Source: Bacteroides sp. OM05-12
Lineage (GTDB): Bacteria > Bacteroidota > Bacteroidia > Bacteroidales > Bacteroidaceae
NCBI RefSeq assembly: GCF_003438995.1
Contig: NZ_QSUN01000002.1
Coordinates: 1 to 64,000, forward strand
Direction: 5' to 3'
DNA: 64,000 nucleotides
Both the position numbers and the translations under genes were made by a program. A model generated the notes under the pieces. The model saw only the letters and a program-made list of their open reading frames with translations. It did no database searches and was not told where the DNA came from. Of the stretch, positions 1 through 8,954 are shown piece by piece (the stretch's first letter is position 1; each line of letters opens with the position of its first letter).

Positions 1-44
1 AAGGTGCCTTCGGGAAGAAGAAGGCGATAACCATTCGTTTCCAT
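1..44 (-). CDS. Possible 5' end of a gene running off the window
   Basis: An ATG at 44 (minus strand) opens a frame that stays open to the window edge and would begin METNGYRLLLPEGT. A TATCTTTG promoter element lies about 20 bases upstream, and the spacing suits a start with a short leader. Only 14 codons are visible, so the product cannot be named. The evidence is the promoter plus the open frame. Confidence 0.35.
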   Translation of the reverse strand, partial: METNGYRLLLPEGT

Positions 45-63
45 TATTATATAATTGGGGAGG

Positions 64-71
64 CAAAGATA
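64..71 (-). promoter_or_regulatory. Bacteroides -7 element for the leftmost partial gene
   Basis: TATCTTTG on the minus strand matches the Bacteroidetes -7 consensus TAnnTTTG. No convincing -33 element was seen. Confidence 0.4.
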
Positions 72-145
72 AGAATTTAGACTTAATCCCTCAGGTTTTT
101 ACGTTGATCCTATCTGCGCCCCTATTTGCGTACCTCCAAGAAACG

Positions 146-187
146 AAAAGCTCCGAAACTCTTTATTATCAGTAGTTTCGGAGCTTT
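146..187 (-). terminator. Intrinsic terminator after tRNA-Cys
   Basis: The arms AGCTCCGAAACT and AGTTTCGGAGCT form a perfect 12-bp stem. On the minus strand it is followed by TTTTCGTTTC, immediately downstream of the tRNA. Confidence 0.75.
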
Positions 188-193
188 GCTTGA

Positions 194-264
194 GGTTCCT
201 GGCGGATTCGAACCGCCGTACATGGTTTTGCAGACCACTGACTAAGCCACTCATCCAAGGAACC
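194..264 (-). tRNA. tRNA-Cys (GCA)
   Basis: Read on the minus strand, the 71-base sequence folds as a cloverleaf. The acceptor arms are GGTTCCT and AGGAACC, the T loop is GGTTCGAATCC, and the anticodon GCA sits in CTGCAAA. The 3' CCA is not encoded (the genome reads TCA). A terminator follows directly. Confidence 0.95.
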
Positions 265-315
265 TTGTCTTTTTGTTTGCGGTTGCAAAGGTAGAACTTA
301 TTTTGAAAATAGCAA

Positions 316-528
316 CTATCCGCAGCAATTTTTCTTTGTTTTTTGTCTGTTTCTTCTACATTCTTGCTTCTTTTTCTCTAGTTGATCTCTCAGGATGCAA
401 TCACAGTTACAATTGATGCAGGGATTTTTCCCACCTTTTGTTTCTTGGAAGAAACGAAAGATGCGAGTTCCAACGTAACTAACGCAGAAAAAAACGACAA
501 CTATGACTATAATTTCTTGTAAACTCAT
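316..528 (-). CDS. FeoB-associated Cys-rich membrane protein
   Basis: This 70-residue protein has one N-terminal transmembrane helix (about residues 5-26, IIVIVVVFFCVSYVG) and a basic cytoplasmic tail with six cysteines, including a CINCNCDC cluster and a terminal NCCG. It matches the small Cys-rich proteins commonly encoded directly after feoB in Bacteroidetes and Firmicutes. It lies 34 bases downstream of feoB on the same strand and is presumably co-transcribed. The cysteines could bind iron or help assemble the FeoB channel. That role is inferred from context and no enzymatic motif is present. Confidence 0.8.
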   Translation of the reverse strand: MSLQEIIVIVVVFFCVSYVGTRIFRFFQETKGGKNPCINCNCDCILRDQLEKKKQECRRNRQKTKKNCCG

Positions 529-562
529 GTTACATAAACAAATCAGTTACTATTCGGTTCAA

Positions 563-3115
563 TTATGTGAATAGACTTCCTATCTGGAATACGGCAAAGG
601 ATACTATCCATGCCAATATGGTGGTATATCCGGCTGCAAATAAAGCCCACTTCCAACTGCCTGATTCTTGCCGAATGGCAGCAATTGTGGCAATACAAGG
701 GAAATAAATGAGAACGAACAGCATATAGCAATAAGCCACTAATGGGGTAATTGGAATGCGCTCGGATAGATTTACGTTTTCAACGTCTGACTCATTTGTA
801 TAAAGTACGCCAAGCGTACTAACTACCAACTCTTTCGCACCTACACCGGAGATCAGTCCGATACCTAATTTCCAATCAAAACCAAGAGGCTCGATGACAG
901 GTTCGATAGCTTTACCGATTTGTCCGATATATGAATTTTCCTGTTGCTCGGCTACTGAATTGTAGTCATTATGATTAGGATAGTAGCCCAAGAACCAGAT
1001 GATGATGGATGCTATCATAATGATACCTCCCATCTTACGTAAGTATTGGGCTCCTTTCTCCCAAGTATGCCGGAAAATAGATTTGGCTGTCGGCATTCGG
1101 TAAGGGGGAAGTTCCATTACGAATGGAGTGCTTTCTCCTTTGATAAGGAAACGGTTGAATAGTCGGGCCATAATTACAGCTAATAAAATACCTGCTACAT
1201 AAATACTCAGTAACACCAAACTTGCCTGATTGGGAAAGAATGCTCCTACAAGTACAAGATAGATCGGCAGTCGGGCGCTGCATGACATAAGTGGATTTAT
1301 CAGCATTGTTATCAATCGGCTTTTACGGTCTTCGATGGTACGTGAGGCCATGATTGCGGGGACGTTGCAACCGAATCCCATTATTAACGGAATGAATGAT
1401 TTGCCATGCAATCCCATTTTATGCATGATTTTATCCATGATAAATGCGGCACGTGCCATATATCCGGAGTCTTCCATTATGGAGATACAGAAGTATAGAA
1501 TCAGAATATTGGGCAGAAAGACGATTACACTTCCTACACCGCCGATGATTCCGTCGACTAGCATATCTTTCAGCGGACCTTCGCTCATTGTTTCTCTAAT
1601 GAAATTGCCGAATAAATCAACTAACCATTCGATAGCCATCATCGGATATTCACCAATGGTAAATGTTCCTTCGAACATCAGATACATCAACAGGAAGAAG
1701 ATTGGAAATCCCCATATCTTGTGTATGAAGATGGAATCCAATACTTTCGTTGTTTGTTGCTGTTCCAAGTGGTTGTCTGTAAAGGTTTCTTTCAATGCAC
1801 CGCTGATAAAACCATATTTGGCATCGGTAATTGCTGATTCGCTATCCTCATTCAATGTCTCTTGAATGCGCTTGATGGCTTTGTCTCTTTTCTCAAGAAT
1901 TTCTTTGTTATTCGGCAATGTCCGGATAAACCGTTCAATTTCTTTGTCGTTCTCTAACAGCTTTATAGAGAGGAAGCGGGTTGAATACTTATGACGGATA
2001 TTTTCGTTCTTGCATATTTCCTCTTTTACACTATCTATGGCGCGCTCCAGTTCCGGTCCATGATTGATGTGAATATGGCGGATAACGGGCGACTTCATCT
2101 TTCGGGTTATATGCTCTTCCAAATGTTCTTTGAAATGCTCCTCATGTTTTTCTATATGTTGAGTAATATGCTCCATCCTTTTGCAGTTTCTCGAACGTTT
2201 CTGCAAGCGTTGTTCATGCCTTTCAAGATGTTCTTCTATGTGTTGTTTGACAGGTTGCATCCGGGATGCCATCTCACTGCTGATTATATCTGCATTCTCG
2301 TAAACGTTTACCACCTGGTCAAACAATTGTTTGACACCGATCTCACGCTTGCAGACAGTCGGTATCATCGGCACACCGAACAACTTTCCTAATAGTTCGT
2401 AATCTAGCGTATTACCACTTGCGTCCAGTTCGTCATACATATTCAGAGCTACCACCATACGCACATTCATGTCTATCAGCTGTGTAGTCAGATATAAATT
2501 GCGCTCTAAGTTGGAGGCATCCACTACGTTGATAACCACATCAGGAGTCTCGTCTATCAGATGACGGCGAACGTACAACTCTTCGGGTGTATAGGCGGAT
2601 AGTGAGTAAGTGCCGGGGAGATCCACGATTTTAAATCGGTATCCTTCAAATTCGAAGAAGCCTTCCTTGGCATCTACCGTGACGCCACTGTAATTTCCCA
2701 CATGTTCGTGTGCGCCCGAGGCTAAGTTAAAAAGGGAAGTTTTACCGCAGTTCGGATTACCAACAAGGGCTACATTTATGGTTCTGCGTCTTCTGAGTGC
2801 TATTTCCTGAATATCTTTTTCAGATAATTCTATATCTTCGTTGATAGAACCATGATAATCCACTATTTCCTGTTTATGCTCTTTCGCTTCCTGTTCGGAA
2901 ATAATCTCAATCATATCCGCTTCCTGTCTGCGGAGAGAAATTTCATAGCCTAATATTTTATATTTAATCGGGTCTTTTAATGGGGCGTTCAGGATAACTT
3001 CGACTGTTTTGCCTTTGATAAATCCCATTTCCACAATACGTTTGCGGAATCCTCCGTGTCCTAATACCTTGACAATGACACCTTTTTCGCCGGTTTTCAA
3101 TTCGGATAGACGCAT
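563..3115 (-). CDS. feoB: Ferrous iron transporter, FeoA-FeoB fusion
   Basis: This 850-residue inner-membrane protein imports Fe(II), which suits an anaerobe. Residues 1-75 form a FeoA-like SH3 domain (MRLSELKTGEKGVIVKVLG). The G domain follows, with P-loop GNPNCGKTS near residue 120, then DLPGTYSL and NMYD. The C-terminal half is the multi-helix channel with the two Gate regions (GFGCNVPAIMASRT, and GAKELVVSTLG). Between the G domain and the channel, residues about 286-352 are an unusual charged helix with 12 histidines. FeoA fusion is common in Bacteroides. A strong promoter lies upstream and the Cys-rich helper follows. Confidence 0.97.
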   Translation of the reverse strand: MRLSELKTGEKGVIVKVLGHGGFRKRIVEMGFIKGKTVEVILNAPLKDPIKYKILGYEISLRRQEADMIEIISEQEAKEHKQEIVDYHGSINEDIELSEKDIQEIALRRRRTINVALVGNPNCGKTSLFNLASGAHEHVGNYSGVTVDAKEGFFEFEGYRFKIVDLPGTYSLSAYTPEELYVRRHLIDETPDVVINVVDASNLERNLYLTTQLIDMNVRMVVALNMYDELDASGNTLDYELLGKLFGVPMIPTVCKREIGVKQLFDQVVNVYENADIISSEMASRMQPVKQHIEEHLERHEQRLQKRSRNCKRMEHITQHIEKHEEHFKEHLEEHITRKMKSPVIRHIHINHGPELERAIDSVKEEICKNENIRHKYSTRFLSIKLLENDKEIERFIRTLPNNKEILEKRDKAIKRIQETLNEDSESAITDAKYGFISGALKETFTDNHLEQQQTTKVLDSIFIHKIWGFPIFFLLMYLMFEGTFTIGEYPMMAIEWLVDLFGNFIRETMSEGPLKDMLVDGIIGGVGSVIVFLPNILILYFCISIMEDSGYMARAAFIMDKIMHKMGLHGKSFIPLIMGFGCNVPAIMASRTIEDRKSRLITMLINPLMSCSARLPIYLVLVGAFFPNQASLVLLSIYVAGILLAVIMARLFNRFLIKGESTPFVMELPPYRMPTAKSIFRHTWEKGAQYLRKMGGIIMIASIIIWFLGYYPNHNDYNSVAEQQENSYIGQIGKAIEPVIEPLGFDWKLGIGLISGVGAKELVVSTLGVLYTNESDVENVNLSERIPITPLVAYCYMLFVLIYFPCIATIAAIRQESGSWKWALFAAGYTTILAWIVSFAVFQIGSLFT

Positions 3116-3134
3116 ACTTCTTTTTATTTGTCTG

Positions 3135-3166
3135 CAAAGATATGTGATTCTTCTTAGTTGAACAAA
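3135..3166 (-). promoter_or_regulatory. feoB promoter
   Basis: On the minus strand TTTG (3163-3166) is followed after 20 bases by TATCTTTG (3135-3142), matching both the -33 and -7 consensus elements with ideal spacing. The start codon is about 20 bases further on. Confidence 0.75.
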
Positions 3167-3221
3167 TTATTTAGAACGTTTTTAAATAGTGAGAGGTGGC
3201 TATGAGATAAGAATAAAGAAG

Positions 3222-3229
3222 TATATTTG
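3222..3229 (+). promoter_or_regulatory. tilS -7 element
   Basis: TATATTTG fits TAnnTTTG. It sits only five bases before the ATG at 3234, so transcription would begin at or next to the start codon. This rules against the upstream GTG at 3189 as the start. Confidence 0.5.
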
Positions 3230-3233
3230 CAAT

Positions 3234-4568
3234 ATGTTACATAATCAAGTTGCTGAATATATAGATAGAGGGAAGCTTTTGTCGTTGAATGACAAAGTGT
3301 TAGTTGCTCTTAGCGGTGGAGCGGACTCGGTGGCTCTACTGCGTTTGTTGTTGCAGTTGGGGTATTGTTGTGAAGCAGCTCATTGCAATTTTCATTTGCG
3401 TGGAGAAGAATCTTGCCGGGATGAGGAATTTGTAAAGATGCTTTGCCGTACCTGTGACGTACCGTTGCATATCGTTCATTTTGAAACAAAAGAATATGCA
3501 CAAGAGCATCACTTGTCGATAGAGATGGCTGCACGTGAGTTGCGTTATAGCTGGTTTGAACAGCTTCGTAAAGAAGGAAGTTTTGATGTGATTGCCATTG
3601 CGCATCATCGTGACGATAGTGTGGAAACCTTTCTTTTGAACCTGATTCGGGGTACGGGGATTAATGGATTATGCGGAATCCGTGCAAGAAATGGTTTTAT
3701 CGTCCGTCCGCTACTTGAGGTGGGACGGGATGATATATTGAGTTATCTCGGTAGTTTAGGGCAGGATTTTGTAACAGATAGCACGAATATGCAGGACGAA
3801 TATATGCGTAATAAAATTCGCTTGAATATTCTTCCGATGATGGAATCTATCAATCCTTCGGTGAAAGAGAGCATTGCAGCTACGGCTTCCCGTCTGGAAG
3901 AAGCTGCGCATATATATAATAAGGTGATGGATGAGGGTAGACAGCGTGTGCTGGATGAACAAGGCATTTCGATTGAACGCCTGTTGGATGAGTCTGCTCC
4001 TAAATCCTTGCTTTTTGAATTGATATCTCCATTGGGATTTAATGCATCGCAAACAGATGAAATCTTTCGGAGTCTTGACGGACAACCCGGCAAACAGTTT
4101 TTTTCTGCCGGTTGGCGTATCTTGAAAGATCGTACATATTTACTATTACAGAGGCTTGACGAAGTATCGAAAACGGATGATTTGCCTAAAGAATTGCCCG
4201 ATAAGGGTGAATTGATTTATTATAAAGAGAAAAGCATCTATGTGACAAAGGAAGTTTATACTCCTGATTTCCGGATACCGAAAGAACGGAATGTTGCTTG
4301 CTTAGATACACGAAAGCTGACTTTCCCGTTAACCATCCGTCATTGGAAAGCCGGCGATTCATTTATTCCTTTTGGTATGAAGGGTAAGAAGTTGGTCAGT
4401 GATTACCTGACGGATCGCAAGTTTTCACGCAAAGCGAAAGAGGAAACTTATGTCGTATGTTCCGGTGAGAAAATTGCTTGGTTGGTAGGCGAACGGAGTG
4501 ATGATCGTTTTCGGGTGGATGATAAGACGGAAGAAGTCGTTATACTGTCGGTAGATAGCGCATATTGA
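3234..4568 (+). CDS. tilS: tRNA(Ile)-lysidine synthase
   Basis: TilS uses ATP and lysine to convert C34 of the CAU-anticodon tRNA-Ile to lysidine, so that the tRNA reads AUA. The PP-loop motif SGGADS lies at residues 27-32, followed by the N-type PP-loop ATPase domain ([31 protein letters not shown]). The C-terminal third ([25 protein letters not shown]) is the TilS C-terminal tRNA-binding domain. Its length of 444 residues is normal. I chose the ATG at 3234 because a longer GTG-initiated frame from 3189 would begin upstream of the -7 element. The gene is divergent from feoB. Confidence 0.93.
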   Translation: MLHNQVAEYIDRGKLLSLNDKVLVALSGGADSVALLRLLLQLGYCCEAAHCNFHLRGEESCRDEEFVKMLCRTCDVPLHIVHFETKEYAQEHHLSIEMAARELRYSWFEQLRKEGSFDVIAIAHHRDDSVETFLLNLIRGTGINGLCGIRARNGFIVRPLLEVGRDDILSYLGSLGQDFVTDSTNMQDEYMRNKIRLNILPMMESINPSVKESIAATASRLEEAAHIYNKVMDEGRQRVLDEQGISIERLLDESAPKSLLFELISPLGFNASQTDEIFRSLDGQPGKQFFSAGWRILKDRTYLLLQRLDEVSKTDDLPKELPDKGELIYYKEKSIYVTKEVYTPDFRIPKERNVACLDTRKLTFPLTIRHWKAGDSFIPFGMKGKKLVSDYLTDRKFSRKAKEETYVVCSGEKIAWLVGERSDDRFRVDDKTEEVVILSVDSAY

Positions 4569-4582
4569 TACCTGTTATTCAG

Positions 4583-4661
4583 CATACGGTCGTTTGTTTG
4601 CAAACGATAGGAGTTTGTAATCAACGGACCGTATGTTTGTTTGCAACGGACCGTACCTTTG
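4583..4661. repeat. Intergenic palindromic repeat, family A copy 1
   Basis: CATACGGTC and GGACCGTATG enclose an inner palindrome containing GTTTGCAAACGATAGGAG, followed by a second partial CGGACCGTAC. The same unit recurs at 13783 and 52301. It lies between the convergent ends of tilS and the TPR gene. Confidence 0.75.
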
Positions 4662-4710
4662 TAAAATCACTCAAGGGAGCGTTGCTTTTCGCTCAAGGGA
4701 GTGATGCCTA

Positions 4711-4774
4711 ACGCCTAAAGGAGCGTTGGCTTATAGCTACTGGAGCGTAAGCCAACGCTCCCTTAGGCGTTTTC
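4711..4774. terminator. Two-way terminator hairpin between tilS and the TPR gene
   Basis: Arms at 4711-4733 and 4748-4770 (ACGCCTAAAGGAGCG and CGCTCCCTTAGGCGT) form a near-perfect 23-bp stem followed by TTTT on the plus strand. Half-copies of the AAGGGAGCG arm also occur at 4673-4705. Confidence 0.65.
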
Positions 4775-4815
4775 AGCTTGTCTATTTTGATGTTCTCAAA
4801 GGGGAAGAATCCCGA

Positions 4816-6516
4816 TTATTGGCAATTCTTCTGTATAAGGCTTTCTACCGCTTCATCTCCTAATTCTTTGGCTTTGGCAAAGTTCTCACAGGCTTTATCT
4901 TTCTGATTGAGCTGTATTTGACAGAAACCGATGAGACGGTAACAAGCGGCGAACTTAGGATCGATGGCAAGAGCATCCTGTAAGTTTTTTATCGCTTCTT
5001 CATAACGGGCAACACGCAGATTGATTGCTCCGAGTTCGGCTAGGTAAGTAACGTCTTTCGGACTAATCTCCAGTGCTTTTTGAATATCTTCCAAAGCGCG
5101 TTTGAAGTTTCTTGATTTATAATTGGCCTGTTCACGATAGTAATAGAATAAATCATTTACTTTACCATTTACAACATGATAGTATTCATCATAATCGTCG
5201 ACAGCTTCTTTATACATCTCTTTGTTCTCCTTATGTTGAGCACGTTCGAACAAATATGGTCCGGCGTCTTCCGGTAGCGGTTTTGAGAAAAGATTGATAG
5301 CACTATCCAGTAAGGCAATGACTTCTGTTTCATCGGCTTTCATTAACTCTTTTGTTTTGGCTGCGCTGTAATATGTTGCCGGAGATACAAGATTACTTTG
5401 GTTTACAATACTGTAACATTCGTAGGCTTTAGGATAATCTTGCATGGCAAAATAGATGTCACCGCGTAACTGCTGATAGAGTGGGAGTTGATTGACTGCT
5501 AATGCTTTGCCAGCTTCCTCCAATGCTTCCGGGTATCCCCAGTTTTTGTATTTGAAAGGTGATTGGTCGATCTCGTTAGCATAGATAAGTTTTGCTTTGT
5601 TGTAATATACTTCGTCCTTCTTATCTGTCAGTTTTAATGCAGTGTTCAAGTCTGCTTCCGCTAAAGCGAAATGCTGTTCATCCTTGAGATTGTAAACGTA
5701 ATAGTTTGCACGGCGTGTATAACCTTCCGGACTATTAGGATATTGCTCGATAAAGTCATTCAACAGTTGCAGGTAATCATTAGAGTCCATCGTACTCGCA
5801 CTCATTAACAGATATACTAACGCTTGTTCTTCCGTGTCGGGGAGTGCTTTCTTTATGCCGATGCTTTTTAAAGCGGCATTATTCAGAGATAGGACATTGA
5901 TGGACAGATCCTTGGCGAAAGCAGCGCTGATGGCATAACTTTCTGTCTTATTACCGGAAACATCTGCCTGAATCATGCTGAATACCTGTCCGTCTGCCGT
6001 TGTAACAGGGCAACTTACCATCTTTTCATTAGAAGGAATATCCAGTGTGTAGTAATGATACCCTCCGGGCAAAGGTGACACTTCTTTGACTGTACCGATT
6101 GTGCATGTACGGTCTTTCTTGGTGGAGTAGGGCAGTAAGTACACTTCGGTTCCTTTTTCCGGAGCTTCTGTCGCAACACTCAGTGTCCCAGGAGCTTTCT
6201 TGTCTACATCTACACGAAACTTGACAATATCATACATATCGTTTACTCCCATAATGTTTTTGACCGGCATCTGTTTGCCTTCCGAAGTAATGATTACCGC
6301 CCGTTGAGCTCCTTTAAACAAGGTATAGTCGGACAATGCAATTCCATCTTCGCTGATAAAGAATCCATTTCCTGTATTCATCAATTTATCTTCCTGATCA
6401 TAGGTGACGATTGAAAATACTGCCCGTTTAGCCTTATCCACCCATTTTGGCGCATCCTTTTGTGCCATTATCCACTGAGAAGATAAACAAAGAAGTATAA
6501 GTAACAGTTTCTTCAT
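4816..6516 (-). CDS. Exported protein with degenerate trypsin-like domain and TPR repeats
   Basis: The 566-residue protein begins with a signal peptide (MKKLLLILLCLSSQWIMAQ). The longer frame to 6570 is rejected because it overlaps rlmB and hides this signal. Residues about 25-220 resemble a DegP-like trypsin fold (GNGFFISEDGIALSDYTLFKG, DIVKFRVD). By eye the catalytic His is Thr and the nucleophile Ser is Val, so it is probably inactive. Residues about 240-560 are tetratricopeptide repeats (for example YLAELGAINLRVARYEEAIK). It is the last gene of the dnaN-to-here cluster, 19 bases after rlmB. A periplasmic scaffold or sensor role is inferred. Confidence 0.75.
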   Translation of the reverse strand: MKKLLLILLCLSSQWIMAQKDAPKWVDKAKRAVFSIVTYDQEDKLMNTGNGFFISEDGIALSDYTLFKGAQRAVIITSEGKQMPVKNIMGVNDMYDIVKFRVDVDKKAPGTLSVATEAPEKGTEVYLLPYSTKKDRTCTIGTVKEVSPLPGGYHYYTLDIPSNEKMVSCPVTTADGQVFSMIQADVSGNKTESYAISAAFAKDLSINVLSLNNAALKSIGIKKALPDTEEQALVYLLMSASTMDSNDYLQLLNDFIEQYPNSPEGYTRRANYYVYNLKDEQHFALAEADLNTALKLTDKKDEVYYNKAKLIYANEIDQSPFKYKNWGYPEALEEAGKALAVNQLPLYQQLRGDIYFAMQDYPKAYECYSIVNQSNLVSPATYYSAAKTKELMKADETEVIALLDSAINLFSKPLPEDAGPYLFERAQHKENKEMYKEAVDDYDEYYHVVNGKVNDLFYYYREQANYKSRNFKRALEDIQKALEISPKDVTYLAELGAINLRVARYEEAIKNLQDALAIDPKFAACYRLIGFCQIQLNQKDKACENFAKAKELGDEAVESLIQKNCQ

Positions 6517-6535
6517 GGTATTTGGGGTTAATTGG

Positions 6536-7279
6536 TTATTCGTTGAATCCGCGTTGTTTGATAGCCTCATAGATTAATATGCCTGCTGCGACAGATACAT
6601 TGAGCGATTCGATTGTGCCGAGGAGAGGGATTTTAATCCATTCATCACACAATGACAGATGTTCGTAGGGTACACCCGTATCTTCCGCACCCATAATAAT
6701 GCAAAGAGGATCTTTATAATTGGCTTTAGTATAATCATAATCGCCTTTCTCTGTGGCTGCGACAATCTTAAATCCACTGTCTTTCAGAAATTTGATGGTT
6801 TGCGTCAGACTTTGTTCACGGCATACCGGCAATGTATGAAGTGCACCGGCGGAGGTTTTCATCGCATCGGCGTTTACGCTTACACTGTTGCGTGCGGGGA
6901 TAATGACGGCATCCACACCGGCACACTCGCAGGTACGGGCTATTGCTCCGAAGTTACGTACATCGGTGATACCATCCAACATAACGAAGAAAGGTGTTTT
7001 TCCCTGTTCGAATAAGAAAGGGACCAAATCTTCGGTCTTTTGATAGGTCACGGCAGAAATGAATGCAATTACTCCTTGGTGGTTCTTCTTGGTAATACGG
7101 TTTATCTTCTCAATCGGAACGCGTTGTACCGGGATAAGCAGTCCTTTCAGTGCGGCAAAGAGCTCTTTGGATAAGTCGCTTTGAATGTCTTTTTTAACTA
7201 GAATCTTATCTATCTCTTTCCCTGCCTGAATGGCTTCGATGACGGCACGAACACCGAATATCATTTCGCTATTTTCCAT
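6536..7279 (-). CDS. rlmB: TrmH/SpoU-family 2'-O-ribose methyltransferase (RlmB-like)
   Basis: The 247-residue protein uses SAM to methylate a ribose 2'-OH in RNA. In the RlmB family the target is G2251 of 23S rRNA. An N-terminal L30e-like substrate-binding domain (IFGVRAVIEAI) precedes the SPOUT knot with all three motifs: DVRNFGAIARTCE, IIMGAEDTGV and IPLLGTIESLNVSVA. It lies 15 bases downstream of recN. The exact target (rRNA or tRNA) cannot be read from sequence, so the symbol rests on length and the usual family label. Confidence 0.85.
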   Translation of the reverse strand: MENSEMIFGVRAVIEAIQAGKEIDKILVKKDIQSDLSKELFAALKGLLIPVQRVPIEKINRITKKNHQGVIAFISAVTYQKTEDLVPFLFEQGKTPFFVMLDGITDVRNFGAIARTCECAGVDAVIIPARNSVSVNADAMKTSAGALHTLPVCREQSLTQTIKFLKDSGFKIVAATEKGDYDYTKANYKDPLCIIMGAEDTGVPYEHLSLCDEWIKIPLLGTIESLNVSVAAGILIYEAIKQRGFNE

Positions 7280-7294
7280 TTATATAATTGTATC

Positions 7295-8953
7295 TTATTG
7301 TTTTAATAACTCCTTGGCATTGTTGATTGCAGCTTCTGTCAATGTGGCTCCGCTCAACATATGCGCTATTTCTTCTATACGTTCTTCCTTGCTTAACAAG
7401 CGGATGTTGCTGCTTGTTTCTTTTTCATTGTCTTGTTTGAATACTTTATAGTGGGTAATCCCTTTTGCTGCTATTTGAGGCAGATGGGTAATGCTGATAA
7501 CCTGCATACATTTTCCCATCTCCTGCATGATAGATGCCATCTTATCGGCAATCTCACCGGAAACTCCCGTATCTATTTCATCAAAGATAATGGTAGGCAG
7601 ATGAACAATGCCGCTAATCATGGCTTTGATGGAGAGCATGACACGGGCTATCTCACCGCCGGAGGCAACAGAGGAAATCGGTTGAAGTTTTCCGTTCTTA
7701 TTGGCAGAGAAAAGAAAAGTAACATTGTCTGCACCTGTGGCATCAGGCTCTTTCTTGTCTGTCAGTTCTACTTCAAAACGTACATTAGGCATGCCCAACG
7801 GGATGAGCCGGGGACGCATTTGATTTTCAATCTCTTTGGCGGCTTTACATCGTTTCTTGGTCAGTTCGCCAGCCAGCTTCTTCACTTCTTTGCATTGGTT
7901 GTTTTTCTCGGCTTCCAGCTCTTCAATCCGTTCATCGAACGAGGTGATGGCATTAAGACGAGTACGGAAACCTTCGGCTATTTCTATCAATTCTTTCTCG
8001 GTTTGTACCCTGTGCTTTTGTTCTAATGAATAGATGAGGTTCAAACGCTCATTCACAAAATCCAGCCTTTCAGGATTGAATTCCACTTCTTCTTCCTGAT
8101 TACTTATTTCCTGTGCTATGTCTTTGAGCTCAATGTAGCAACTTTCCATTCGTGAAGACAACTCCTCTGCTGCTTGAAACACTTTCTGCAGATTTCTTAA
8201 AGTATTAAGATTATCTTTGAGCACAGGCAGTATACCTTCTTCATCACCGGTGAGGGTTTGTTCCACCTTATATAATCCTGCTTTAATTTCTTCGGCATGG
8301 CTTAGTACGTCAACTTCTTGCTCCAACAATTCCTGTTCATCTTCGGACAACTTTGCTTCATCGAGTTGCTCCAGTTGGAAACGGATGTAATCTTCATCCG
8401 CTTTATTTCTTTCAGCATCATCTTTCAGCTTTTCCAGTTGCCGGATGATTTCTTTATATTGTTGGTATGCAGATTTGTACTTACCCAGTTCTTCTTCATC
8501 ATTTGCCAGAATATCCAATACGTTTAACTGAAACTCTTCATGGCTTAACAGTAAGTTTTGATGCTGGGAGTGAACATCGATCAATTGTTCTCCCAGTTCT
8601 TTCATGGCACTGAGTGGAGCGGGGGTATCATTTATAAACGCTCTTGATTTACCGGATGCCTGAAGTTCACGGCGTAATATACATTCTTGTGAATCATATT
8701 CAAGCTCATTCTCTTCAAAGAAGTCTTTCATATCGTAGGCAGATATGTTGAAGCGAGCTTCAATGACACATTTGCCGGCGCCATTCTTTATTACTTTCGT
8801 ATCTGCACGTTGTCCGAGTAATAGACCGATAGCTCCGAGAATGATTGATTTACCTGCACCGGTTTCTCCTGTGATAACAGAGAATCCTTTTTCAAAACTG
8901 ATATCAAGTGTATCAATCAGCGCATAGTTTTGTATATAGATAGATTGCAACAT
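7295..8953 (-). CDS. recN: DNA repair ATPase RecN
   Basis: RecN is an SMC-like ATPase acting on double-strand breaks. The 552 residues show Walker A (VITGETGAGKSIILGA, about 28-43), two long coiled-coil arms (about 150-380, rich in E/K/L), and a C-terminal ABC signature and Walker B (SVASGGEIARVMLS, PTIIFDEIDTGVSG). A short loop joins the arms, as expected for RecN rather than SMC. The gene is separated by one base from the DUF4835 gene upstream and lies 15 bases before rlmB, so it is in a tight operon. Confidence 0.96.
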   Translation of the reverse strand: MLQSIYIQNYALIDTLDISFEKGFSVITGETGAGKSIILGAIGLLLGQRADTKVIKNGAGKCVIEARFNISAYDMKDFFEENELEYDSQECILRRELQASGKSRAFINDTPAPLSAMKELGEQLIDVHSQHQNLLLSHEEFQLNVLDILANDEEELGKYKSAYQQYKEIIRQLEKLKDDAERNKADEDYIRFQLEQLDEAKLSEDEQELLEQEVDVLSHAEEIKAGLYKVEQTLTGDEEGILPVLKDNLNTLRNLQKVFQAAEELSSRMESCYIELKDIAQEISNQEEEVEFNPERLDFVNERLNLIYSLEQKHRVQTEKELIEIAEGFRTRLNAITSFDERIEELEAEKNNQCKEVKKLAGELTKKRCKAAKEIENQMRPRLIPLGMPNVRFEVELTDKKEPDATGADNVTFLFSANKNGKLQPISSVASGGEIARVMLSIKAMISGIVHLPTIIFDEIDTGVSGEIADKMASIMQEMGKCMQVISITHLPQIAAKGITHYKVFKQDNEKETSSNIRLLSKEERIEEIAHMLSGATLTEAAINNAKELLKQ

Positions 8954-8954
8954 A

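Noticed and set aside
1991..2392. 133-residue plus-strand frame inside feoB
   Set aside because: It is an antisense shadow of the His-rich FeoB segment.
3189..3233. GTG-initiated extension of tilS
   Set aside because: It would start upstream of the -7 element, and TilS proteins begin close to the PP-loop as they do from 3234.
6517..6570. N-terminal extension of the TPR protein
   Set aside because: It overlaps the rlmB 3' end and hides a clear signal peptide that begins at 6516.
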